From: Eleusine coracana subsp. coracana
Lineage: Eukaryota; Streptophyta; Magnoliopsida; Poales; Poaceae
Length of the DNA: 64,000 bases
Assembly (NCBI GenBank): GCA_032690845.1
Contig: CM064430.1
Span: forward strand, 2,962,949 to 3,026,948
Direction: 5' to 3'
Of the stretch, positions 11,571 through 21,378 are shown piece by piece. A program made the translations under genes and the position numbers. Below the pieces are notes generated by a model that did not search any database, was not told where the DNA came from, and worked only from the letters and a program-made list of their open reading frames with translations. Position 1 is the stretch's first letter. The number at the start of each line of letters is the position of its first letter.

Positions 11571-12428
11571 TGGATTTGAGACACTGAGAATTGAGATAAT
11601 GCAAAAAGGGAATGATTTGCTGCAAATAGTGGGCCAAACCAAAAAGGCTTTGTAGAAGGGCAAACGATCTTCTATCACAAGTTCACAACACGTCACCAAG
11701 GGTTTTGCTAAATGAGAACCTTGATCTTGATAAACCTCCTCCTTTGTTCTAATCATGTAGGATCAGCAGCTGACATGAATGTAAAATCGAAGAAACTGCT
11801 TCCAAAGACAAGAAATTTGAGACGAGCATGGGTGGGGTGGGGATCGATCGGATTTGACACTTTGAGAATTGAGATAAAGCAAAAAACGGACATGATTTGC
11901 TGCAAGAAGCGAGAGTGCAACATTACATTCTTCCAGTGATAATGTGATATCACACATTTGATTTTTGGTAGCATATACGGCGAGTGATAACCTGAATTTT
12001 GTGCCCCATAAGACTGAAGATGTTGCAAATAGAAGGATACTATTCAGAACACTGACAAGTACTAGCAACAGCTTAAATAACCAGGCTGGGGGAAATTCGG
12101 TGCTGTATGAGTTGTGTAGTTTGCATCCAAAAGCTGTACACACATTTTCTTTGTTTCTGCTCTTGCTCAGCTGCAAAAACATCTGTTGGTGTGCCACTGA
12201 TGACGAGTAACAACTAATAACAGAGTTTCAATTCCGGTGGTTGGTCATGCGTGGATCATCACTGATGAGTAGTGAACTAGCTAGCTGGTGGCATGGTTGT
12301 GTTGCCTCCGTGTATGAAGATGAGACCGAGAAGAGCAAGCTTTGATCAATGATCACGACTTTGTTCTTCAACTTGCAGTACTGAACAAGCAATTGTTCGC
12401 TTGAATGATCCAAAGACAACTTGATCCA
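11571..12428. other. Intergenic between X8 relic and copia 5' LTR
   Basis: Contains the local repeat of 11548-11640 at about 11826-11910 (GGGGATCGATCGGATTTGA ... GAATTGAGATAAAGC). Nothing else was recognised. The copia insertion point is at its right end. Confidence 0.45.
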
Positions 12429-12621
12429 ATTAGAAGATATGTTTCCTTTGTATTGTAACCGACATGGTGTATACATAGAAGTAGGAGTTAAACGTGATGT
12501 AACTTGTCTCTCAAGACAAGGTGTTTGTAAGCCTTACGGCAGGCTTTGCCATGAGTATAAATCAATACGAAGCCGTGCTGTCCAGGGCATGTTCGACCAA
12601 ATACTTCTGATCTATCTTTCA
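12429..12621 (+). repeat. 5' LTR of the copia element
   Basis: 193 bp, repeated at 16944-17135. It ends in ATCTTTCA immediately before the tRNA primer-binding site. Confidence 0.9.
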
Positions 12622-12659
12622 TGGTAATCAGAGCCCCTTCTCCTCAATAGATCCAATCT

Positions 12660-13470
12660 ATGGCTAGCTCCAGCTCCTACAACCTCGGCATGAACCAATT
12701 CCTTGCCAACCCGGTAACTGAGAAGTTGACCAAGCTCAATTTTCTCCTATGGAAGGCCCAGGTGCTTCCGGCGGTGCGTGGCGCTCAACTGGATGGGTTT
12801 CTTGACGGAACCAATGCTGCACCGGCAAAAGAGATCACAGGAAAGGATGAAGATGGGAAGGAAGCAAGAATGTCCAACCCAACATATCAGCGCTGGGTTG
12901 CTCTCGATCAGCAGGTCTTAAGCTTCTTGTTGTCATCCCTCTCGAGAGAGATGCTGATTCAAGTATCTACAGCGAAGATGGCGGCTGAAGCTTGGACTGC
13001 CATTGAAGAGCTCTTTGGAGCCAAAACGCGCGCGCGGTCTGTGAACACGCGCATAGCGCTTGCCACCACCCGTAAAGGCAAAATATGTCTGCTGCTGAAT
13101 ACATCAGCAAGATGAAAAGCCTCGGGGATGAGATGGCATCTGCTGGCAAACCTCTAGATGACGAAGAGATGGTCTTGTACATCATGACCAGCCTCAGACT
13201 ATGACTACAACCCTCTCGTCTCTGCTGTAGTAGCAAGAGTCGAACCAATCACCGTGAATGAACTATTCACAGATGGTTAGCTTTGAAGGAAGGCTTGATC
13301 TGCAAGCCTCTCAGTCCTCATCCGTTAACATGGCAACTCGAGGTGGACGATGGCAAGGAGGCCGTGGACCAGGAGGACGCAACCAAGGAGGCCATGGTAA
13401 CCGCGGCCGATCCAATGGTCGCGGCAACCGCTGAGGCCGCAACAACTTCAGCACTGGCAACAACTCCAAC
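12660..13470 (+). pseudogene. copia Gag region, broken
   Basis: The ATG at 12660 opens a 151-residue frame (MASSSSYNLG...) with the copia Gag (UBN2/DUF4219-like) features LNFLLWKAQVLP and AWTAIEELF. At about 13080 the frame is lost: the continuation AAEYISKMKSLGDEMASAGK is read in another frame, showing a small indel. Another break follows near 13200 before the Gly/Arg/Asn-rich region that precedes the zinc knuckle. The Gag shell protein would package the element RNA in the cytoplasm. Confidence 0.85.
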
Positions 13471-14835
13471 TTGCCTAACTCCAAGGGACCCAAGTGTCAA
13501 GTTTGTGATCGTCGTGGTCACACTGCCCTTGAGTGCTGGTATCGTTTTGATGAAGACTTTGTGCCGCCAGAGAAGAGCGCAAGTGCTGCTGTGGCTTCCT
13601 ATGCTGGTGGCGGCAATCCTCATTGGTATGCAGATTCGGGGGCCACGGATCATATTACTGGAGAGCTTGAGAAGCTGACTGTCCGGGACAAGTACACCGG
13701 CAATGAGAAGATCCAAACGGCGAGTGGTACAGGTATGGATATCAGTCATATTGGCCATGCTATTGTTTTTACTCCCATTCGTAATATTCATTTAAATAAT
13801 GTCTTACATGTTTCCAAAACCACAAAGAATCTTGCCTCCGTACATAGAATTGCATCTGATAATCATGTCTTCTTAGAATTTCATCCACAATTTTTCTGTA
13901 TCAAGGATCAGGCCACGAAGATCACTCTTCTTAGAGGAAGGTGTCATAATGGGCTATACCCACTTCCTTCTGGAGTAGAAGTGCCCAACATAATGCAAGC
14001 CTTTGGAGTCGAGAAGCCGTCTCTTGCAAGGTGGCACAATCGTCTTGGCCACCCTGCAATTCCTATAGTTAAAAGGGTTATTAGTCAAAACAATCTTCTA
14101 TGTGGTGAGTCTAGTTCTGAGTCAGTGTATGATGCTTGCCAAAAGGCAAAGAGTCATCAACTTCCTTATTCAAGGTCTAGTAGTGAATCAAGTTTTCCTT
14201 TAGAACTTGTGTATTCTGATGTCTGGGGTCCTGCGCCAGCCTCTTTTGGAGGAAAGAAATACTATATTAGTTTCATTGATGACTATAGCAAGTTCACTTG
14301 GATTTACTTGTTAAAATTTAAATCTGAAGTTTTCCAGCGATTTCATGAGTTTCAAAGTCTTGTTGAGAGATTATTTGATCGCAAAATTATTACCATGCAA
14401 ACTGACTGGAGAGGTGAATATGAAAAGTTGAATTCCTTTTTCCGACAAATTGGTATCACACATCATGTCTCATGCCCACATGCTCACCAGCAAAATGGGG
14501 CTGCAGAACGAAAACATCGTCATATTGTAGAAGTTGGTCTTGCCCTCCTAACCCAAGCTTCTATGCCACTCAAATATTGGGATGAGGCTTTCCTTGCAGC
14601 CACCTATCTCATAAACCAAACTCCAAGTAAGGTCATTAAGTACATCACTCCTTTAGAGCGTCTCACTCAGGGAAAACCAGATTACTCTCTCTTAAGAATA
14701 TTTGGTTGTGCTTGTTGGCCAAATTTGCGATCATATAACGATCGAAAACTTCAGTTCCACTCCAAACAGTGTGTATTCCTTGGTTATAGTAATATGCACA
14801 AGGGTTTCAAGTGTCTTGACGTTTCTTCTAGATGA
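13471..14835 (+). pseudogene. copia zinc knuckle, protease and integrase region
   Basis: A 454-codon open stretch. In order it holds a CCHC knuckle (CQVCDRRGHTALEC, residues 9-22), the aspartic protease site WYADSGATDHIT (about 52-63), a GAG-pre-integrase segment (ARWHNRLGHP), and the integrase core with its catalytic acids in YSDVWGP, QTDWRGEY and NGAAERKHRH. In the pre-integrase zinc finger the usual first Cys of CxxC reads Tyr (VYDACQKAKS), a likely inactivating change. The frame stops at a TGA at 14833-14835 inside what should be continuous coding sequence. Confidence 0.88.
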
Positions 14836-16138
14836 GTTTATATCTCAAGAGATGTTACATTTGATGAGAATGTCTTTCCTTTCTCTAATTTACATTCAAA
14901 TGCTGGTGCAAGGTTGCGAACCGAGATTTCTCTCCTTCATCCAACTTTGAAAAATCCTACTTATGGGGGAGAACATTCACATGATCAATATTCTGATATT
15001 CATACTTGTACTAACACTAACAATGTTGAGACTGTGGATGAAGTACATGACACAGGGAGCACAGGTGGCGTGACACAAGAGCAGACGATCATCATTGACT
15101 CTGGTGATGTGTTGATGCCAAATGTTACTCCTCATCTGGCAAGTGGTGATCAGCTTGGAGCTATACCCGATAGATCAATTGACAACTCAGTAGGTGCTAT
15201 ATCAATCGACACAGGTGAACAGTCAGGCACTCAGGATGATGCAGATATGACTGAATCAGTTGTTGGTGCTCCCATCCAGACAGAGAGATCTTCTGTGCTT
15301 ACTCGGCCTACTACTCGGCTTCAAAGAGGAATTTGGCAAGAGAAGGTATACACTGGTGGCACTATTCGATATAATCCTAAATACAATTTTCTTGTTGCAA
15401 GCGAATCTACTAGTTTGGAAGAAGCTTTAGCAAGATTGGAAATCAGCTATGGATGTTGAGTATGAAGCACTGATAAAAAATAAAACTTGGCGACTTGTAG
15501 CACCTTGCAAAGGGAGGAATGTTATAGATTGCAAGTGGGTTTACAAGATTAAAAGGAAAGCTGATGGTAACATAGATAGATATAAAGCCCGGCTTGTGGC
15601 TAAAGGGTTTAGACAGAGATATGGCATAGACTATGAGGACATATTTAGTCCTGTAGTTAAAGCAAGTACCATTAGAGTTATTCTATCAATTGGTGTTTCC
15701 ATAGGTTGGAGTCTTAGACAACTTGATGTTCAGAACGTGTTTCTTCATGGTGTTCTAGAGGAGGAGGTCTATATGAAGCAACCACCAGATTATGAAGATA
15801 AGAAACATCCACAGTTTGTATGCAAACTAAATAAAGCACTCTATGGACTTAAGCAAGCACCTCATGCGTGGTATTCACGTTTGAGTGCTAAGTTATATGC
15901 ATTGGGGTTCAAGTCTTCTAGAGCAGATACTTCACTCTTCTTTTATAGCAAAGGTGATGTTACTGTATTTATTCTGGTTTATGTGGATGATATTATTATT
16001 GTTAGCTCAACACATGACGCAACAACAATACTACTAAAGGATCTCAAACAAGACTTTGCACTCAAAGATTTAGGAGATCTACATTATTTTCTTGGTAGTG
16101 AAGTGAGCAAGTTGTCCAATGGTATTCTTTTGTCATAA
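14836..16138 (+). pseudogene. copia linker and reverse transcriptase region
   Basis: Two overlapping frames, 14914-15459 and 15449-16138, shifted relative to each other. The first is the acidic, low-complexity integrase C-terminal linker ending near ALARLEISYG. The second is the RT: WKWVYKIKRKADG-like fingers, ARLVAKGFRQRYGIDYEDIFSPV, QLDVQNVFLHG, and the catalytic YVDDIIIV at about residue 178. The frame ends at a TAA at 16136-16138, after SNGILLS, where an intact element continues. Confidence 0.88.
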
Positions 16139-16943
16139 GGAAAGTATGCTTCTGATTTGCTTTGCAGGACTGGTATGATGAACTGCAAGCCTACAAATAC
16201 TTTTTTGTCCACTACTGAAAAGCTTTCCATTAGAGATGGCATATTATTGGGACCTCAAGATACAACAAAATATAGGAGTATTGTTGGTGCATTGTAGTAC
16301 TTGACGTTGACAAGACCTGATCTATCCTTTCCTGTTAATAAAGTGTGTTAATTTCTTCATGCTCCCACTACAGTACATTGGACAATAGTAAAAAGGATAC
16401 TAAGATACCTGAGACACACAAGTGGTCTGGGACTGCAAATATGCAAGTCAGATTTTATGATAGTTAGCGGTTTTTCTGATGCAGACTGGGCTGGTTGTAT
16501 AGATGATAGAAGATCAACCGGTGGTTTTGCAATTTTCCTGGGTTCCAATCTAATCTCATGGAGTGCTAGGAAGCAGGCGACTGTCTCTCGATCTAGCACG
16601 GAAGCAGAATACAAAGCACTTGCGAATGCAACTGCTAAAATTATGTGGATACAATCGTTGTTAAAAGAGTTGAGAATTCAAGTGCCTAAGAGTGCAAGAT
16701 TATTGTGCGATAACATAAGTGCTACATATCTTTCTCAGAATCCTATATTTCATGGAAGAACGAAACATATAGAGATTGACTATCATTTTGTTCGGGAAAG
16801 AGTAGCATAGGGAATACTAGACATACAGTTTGTTTCATCAGAAGATCAACTTGCAGATGGGTTTACAAAACCACTTACTGCTCGCAAGTTGGGATATTTT
16901 ACTCATAATCTAAATCTGAAGACAGTTTAGATTAAGGGAGGAT
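16139..16943 (+). pseudogene. copia RNase H region and polypurine tract
   Basis: Downstream of the RT stop, the connection domain is visible but has stops (16296, 16349). From 16457 an open frame encodes the RNase H: FSDADWAGCIDDRRSTGG, the STEAEYKAL catalytic acid, a LLCDN motif and RTKHIEIDYHFVRE. A TAG at 16808 cuts off the last residues. The tract GATTAAGGGAGGAT (16930-16943) primes plus-strand synthesis and abuts the 3' LTR. Confidence 0.85.
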
Positions 16944-17135
16944 ATTAGAAAATATATTTCCTTTGTATTGTAACCAACATGGTGTATACATAGAAGTAGG
17001 AGTTAAACGTGATATAACTGTCTCTTAAGACAAGGTGTTTGTAAGCCTTACGGTAGGCTTTGCCATGAGTATAAATCAACACGAAGCCGTGCTGTCCAGG
17101 GCACGTTCGACCAAATACTTTTGATCTATCTTTCA
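16944..17135 (+). repeat. 3' LTR of the copia element
   Basis: 192 bp, partner of 12429-12621. Confidence 0.9.
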
Positions 17136-18004
17136 GATCTGGCCTGGACACTTGCTTGTTTCTTCCACTCTTCTTGCAGTAGATTCTAAAGAGCACGCCA
17201 ATCCCCAAAGGAATTCAGATTTGTGCTAAATCATCGGGGAGAATGGGAGATCTTGCCGTTCTCTCTCCTCTCTCCATCCCCAAATTAGGACGCAGCAATG
17301 GCGATTGCAGAGTATCCTGCAGATTCAGATTGGGCGTTCGTCGCCACCGCTCATTCCAGCGATGCAGCAGAATCTCCGAACGAGATACGGATGCGAGAGC
17401 AAGCGCGAGATGAATGGCGACGAGGCTACCGGGAGTGCGCGGCGGCGGCGGCGTGAACTCGCTGGCTCCACCGTATCGCCGACGGTCAGTAGTATTTGCA
17501 GATGGCCCCTATTAGCGACCCAAATATTTACAAATACCTCCCTAATTTGGATTGCGACTATTAACAGGGATCCAAACTAGGGGATTATCTGCAAAATATT
17601 TGGATCACGGTTAATAATCGTGATCCGAATTTTTGCAATAAACACCCTAGTTTCGGTGTCCCCGGTCTGCTCCCGTGCCGCCGTGCGCCGGCGCCGTCCT
17701 GGCTTCCGCCGAGATCGCGAGGCCTCATTCCTCCCATGTCCGCCGAATCCCCGAATCTGGGAGCTCTCTTCAGGCCTGGGATGCGGACATCGCGTGGACC
17801 ACCGGAGCGCGGTGTCCATCGAGCTCTCTTCAGGACTCTGGCCTCCAAAGAAGGCTGCACGGTGGTGGTGTTTATCTTTAAAAAAAAAAAAATCACCTGA
17901 GGACTAGATCACGAATAAAACTGGAGCAGAAGGGCCATAACGAGAGATGCGAGGGCACATCTGTAAGACAAATCTGAAGTATCAGGGACCAGTGTGGAAA
18001 TTGC
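17136..18004. other. Intergenic with two adjacent hairpin-forming repeats
   Basis: A 52-codon open frame starts at ATG 17298 after a CT-rich, UTR-like stretch (MAIAEYPADSDWAF...) and ends at a TGA near 17454; it may be a truncated gene start but was not recognised. At 17540-17582 CCCTAATTTGGAT pairs with ATCCAAACTAGGG, and at 17602-17626 GGATCACG pairs with CGTGATCC. These could be parts of a small MITE. Copy B of the U6/X8 block begins near 17922. Confidence 0.4.
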
Positions 18005-18008
18005 AAAA

Positions 18009-18108
18009 AAAATTGGACCATTCCTCGATTAAGCGTGTCATCCTTGCGCAGGGGTCATGCTAATCTTCTCTGTATTTATCCAATTTTAGTGGATGTCCCC
18101 GAGGAGAC
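18009..18108 (-). ncRNA. Diverged U6 snRNA copy (copy B), possibly a pseudogene
   Basis: Minus-strand copy of the U6 gene at 10321-10424. The ATACAGAGAAGATTAGCATG core, the CCCTGCGCAAGGATGACACGC block and the terminal T-run are kept. The segment after the 5' stem is changed (ATCCACTAAAATTGGATAAATAC instead of the normal GATAAAATTGGAACGATAC order), one base is missing in CGCTTAATCGAG, and a G is lost in GCATGACCCC. The promoter words are still in place: TTTATATT at 18138-18131 (-30 to -23) and GCACCACCTTG at 18172-18162. It may still be transcribed, but the RNA departs from the near-invariant U6 consensus. Confidence 0.82.
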
Positions 18109-18172
18109 AACGCTTGGAGCAGCGTTTTGCAATATAAATGTAATTTGTCTTGTTAACCGGGCAAGGTGGTGC

Positions 18173-18679
18173 TAATTAGTAATTGCAGCTTCAAAAAACC
18201 CGCACGTACGTCCCAGAACGGTGCCTCCTATTGGGCCATGTGTTGTTCCTCACGGCCTTTCTTTTGGACATATTACAGGCTGCGAGATATTTTTCACGAA
18301 AATTACACGAAAAAAACGCAGAACTGTTCCTTACAAAAGTTCTCTCCCAAAAGAAAAAAAGAAAAGAAAAGAGAAACGACCATAACACCGAGTCACTGAT
18401 CTTTCATTACATCATACGCAAGGGCATTATTCTGGTCGATTCGACGGAACATCCGGCCACGCATGCTCAGTTCACGTCTTGGAGAACTCTCAGCCAAAGC
18501 GTGATCAAAGATGCAACGACAATCATATGCGTCCTTCCCAAGTTCACCGACGACGCAGCAGAAGTCCTGCACAATTACAACAATATTTACTACCCCCGCC
18601 AATGATTAACTTATTACAAGACAAGACAGTGAGTAAAAAAAAATCCGGCATCTGCAGATTGTGCAGTGGACAAATATAC
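18173..18679. other. Flank of the duplicated U6/X8 block, copy B
   Basis: Aligns in order with 10490-11080. It includes an A-rich stretch at 18345-18375 and the shared TTCACGTCTTGGAGAACTCT. No gene. It presumably contains the X8 gene 3' UTR at its right end. Confidence 0.55.
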
Positions 18680-19513
18680 TTACTCAGATACCAGGAACTT
18701 GCATGAACCGAAACCTGCCAAGAACAGAAAAAACACGACGTCAGATAACTGAAAACGGCGCAAAACCAGAGGACGAGCACTGATCGATGACAGAGCAGAA
18801 GGTTTGGTTAACTGATACGTACTCGGGTCGCGCTTGACGATGGCTCCGGCGCCGCCGAAATTGCAGGCGATGTCGGAGTTGCCGTTCTCCTGGTAGAAGA
18901 TGTTGAAGGCGTAGGAGGCGTGGGTCAGAAGCGTGTTCGGCTGGTAGCACCGGCCTCCGGGCTGCAGCGGCGTGCAATCGGCGCCACCGGGGCCGCATGC
19001 CCAGTCCAGCGCGTTCTGCAGGTCCTCCTGGGTGGCGCCCGGCCGGGCCACGCACCACGTCATGCCGTCGATGAATGTCAAGTTGCCTTCCGGTGGAGAG
19101 AGCGTGGGGATCGGCGTCAACGACTCCGCCTTCAGCTGTGGCCTGGCGCTGGCTCCAGAACCTGATGAGCACAGTAAAAAGGTAGATAATCAGAGACATT
19201 ATCTGCGATCAAAACTATAGAAACATTCACAGCCAACAGTGTAGCATCACCACGAAAGAACAGGCTGTTGAAAAATGTCATTAACCACATTTATACTAAT
19301 GGAAAAATATCGCAAAGTCTAAGGTCAGAAGTACACATTTTGAGTTGTCAGTAATAGGACAGATCAACATGAACAAACTTGAACCTTGAACACAAGCAAG
19401 GCAGTAATGATGAAAAGACACAAGCAAAGAACAAGATCTGAACATGAGTATTACCAACCTATGAACCATCCAAGAATCAGAAGGCCGTGCATGATCAGCT
19501 CCTTTCTCTTCAT
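18680..19513 (-). CDS. Secreted single-domain X8 (CBM43) protein
   Basis: Three exons on the minus strand: 19513-19459, 19161-18823 and 18714-18680, all GT-AG, total 142 residues. Residues 1-19 (MKRKELIMHGLLILGWFIG) form a signal peptide. The X8 domain runs from about residue 53 (TWCVARPGATQEDLQNALDW) to the end (SFGSCKF). It has six Cys at about 55, 74, 81, 90, 118 and 136 and the conserved tract CGPGGADC...GGRCYQP. X8/CBM43 domains bind beta-1,3-glucan (callose) and occur in plasmodesmal callose-binding proteins and as appendages of glucanases. This one has no catalytic domain and no C-terminal hydrophobic tail, so a GPI anchor is unlikely and it is probably apoplastic. The tiny last exon was found by following the phase into the family ending DPSFGSCKF. 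A dead paralogue lies at 11085-11570. Confidence 0.88.
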
Positions 19514-21378
19514 GGCTGAGGCAGAAGTTACAGAACGGCAAGACTGTCCCTTCTTTTCAATCAGCTCTCCTCGTGTGAGTGTCTGCGGAATATGACAGTA
19601 TGCGTGAAGAGTATGTGTATTGACAGGAAAAGCAGCCACTGTTGATGGGGAAAAGGGATGGATTTCACTCGGATCACTAAGCAAGACGTGAACCCAAAAA
19701 GCACCCCCAGGGTGCTCACGATGTTGCATATTTATGTCCAAGGCAGGGTGATGGCATGGAAAGTGGCACAAAGGTCCACTGTTCAGACCACTCTGTTGAT
19801 CCTCTGGCCATTTAATCTCGATTTGACTATCTTGGCTCTAACAAAAAATATTTACAACTGACATTTGAAGCTCATGCCAGTGTCATTAAATCAACACAAC
19901 AATTTAGTGAAGTTTATCATGTTGCATGCAGATTGTTTACTGGGATGGGATTGCAGTTATTGCAACATGCCTGAAGCAAAAACAGGTTATGTCAGCACCA
20001 TACAAGCATCTGCCCGGGTATTAGATTGTACAACTAATATACTAACACACCTTTACGAATATAATAGACTATTGAAGGGAATGACTTGAAGGTCAGGAAA
20101 CCATGGGATTCTTTAGCTTTCTGCATTCTGATATGCATGCATGGACATGATGTCTAAAGGGACAAAAGGAGACTTAGGCAGTAGATTCCAAGACATTTGA
20201 GGTGGCCAAGTGTATGTTCTAGTTCCATTTCCCTACTGTTTCTTGGTACCATATGTTGGAGATAATAAGGAAGAGCTTTTCTTGTGTATTAAGGGAAGAA
20301 CCTTCACTTTCCAAATACTGAAGCCTAATGAAGGTGTTTCCGCAACTTGGTTACAGTAAAAAAGAATTCTTGCCTAACAGGAAACAAAACTGATGTTCTG
20401 AAATTGAATGATGAAGAAAATGGCATGTCTGTAGTCCCAGGAAAACTTCCTAAAGTAAAAAAGGAAAGTAGTGCAGTAAGCGATGAGCCTTCACTTATAC
20501 AAATACTGAAGCGGTGTAAGCCTCATGAATGTGGTCCCTTGAAAAGGATCATTAGGAATACGCTAGAATTTTTGTTTGAGATGCACGGGGAACAAAACTG
20601 CCATTCTGAAATATAAGGATGAATTGTGAAGACATGTTGGTGGTACTGGAAAGAAAACTTCTAAACATAAAGAAAAAGTGCAGAAAACATCAGTAGTATA
20701 CCCAATAGACTGAACTCAAATGGAGCAAAGCAACATCCATTATAAAAGGACACAGAGATAGTATATTAAGCTAACCTTTAGTGGTAAGGGCCAATGGACT
20801 GAACTCAAATGGAGCAAAGCAACATCCATTAGAAAGCAGTTGTATTTTAATCTTGCTCTCTACAAGCTTTAAAAGATAGTAACGGCCCTGCATCAATGGT
20901 TCTGGAAAGAAAGTTGCATAAGCATGGCCTGATTCAAATCTACATTAAACTGGTGAACCTAAGTCCCAAACATTTAACCATTTACTCTGGCAAGTACTCT
21001 TTGGATCAGAATCAGATTTAACAGGAATGGAACAGCCAGATTCCACAATTGTATGTTCCATGCAAGGTGTAAAATACAATAAAAATTGCATATAGTTGAC
21101 ATCTATCATTTCACAAGGTAGGGAAGTACTGTACTGTAAGATGCGAAGCTTTTCGGATCCAGTTCTGAACCTGCTTTCTGCAATCCTCCAAAACAGTGGG
21201 GACATAAATAACATATGGCATTTCCTCGGCATGTCCATCTATCACAACAGCAATTGAATGTGGTGTCTGGATCCAAACATGGTTTGCCACAGTAGAACTT
21301 CAACAGAGCTTGTTGCAAAATCAGAATTCAGCAAACTTTTTTGGATCATATAACTTTATCAATTCAAACACTGATTAA
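19514..21378. other. Intergenic between X8 and PPR genes
   Basis: Holds the X8 promoter side and the 3' flank of the PPR gene. Short direct repeats are visible: GACTGAACTCAAATGGAGC at 20709 and again about 84 bp later, and two CAAATACTGAAGC words around 20310 and 20500. An 89-codon open frame at 20347-20616 is Lys-rich and resembles no family I know; I do not call it a gene. No bounded transposon was seen. Confidence 0.4.

Larger units (their letters stand above)
12429..17135 (+). mobile_element. Degenerate Ty1/copia LTR retrotransposon
   Basis: A 4.7-kb element with a 5' LTR at 12429-12621 and a 3' LTR at 16944-17135. The LTRs differ by about nine substitutions and one single-base indel by eye (roughly 95% identical), so insertion is not recent. 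A primer-binding site TGGTAATCAGAGCC begins at 12622 and a purine tract AAGGGAGGAT precedes the 3' LTR. Domain order is Gag, protease, integrase, reverse transcriptase, RNase H, which defines the copia superfamily. The LTR starts ATTAGAA rather than TG, and the flanks GATCC and GATCT form an imperfect target duplication. The coding region is interrupted at several places, so the element cannot encode its own full polyprotein. It lies between the two halves of the U6/X8 duplication. Confidence 0.93.

Noticed and set aside
20347..20616. 89-codon Lys-rich frame
   Set aside because: No recognised domain, no splice context, and direct repeats nearby suggest non-coding DNA.
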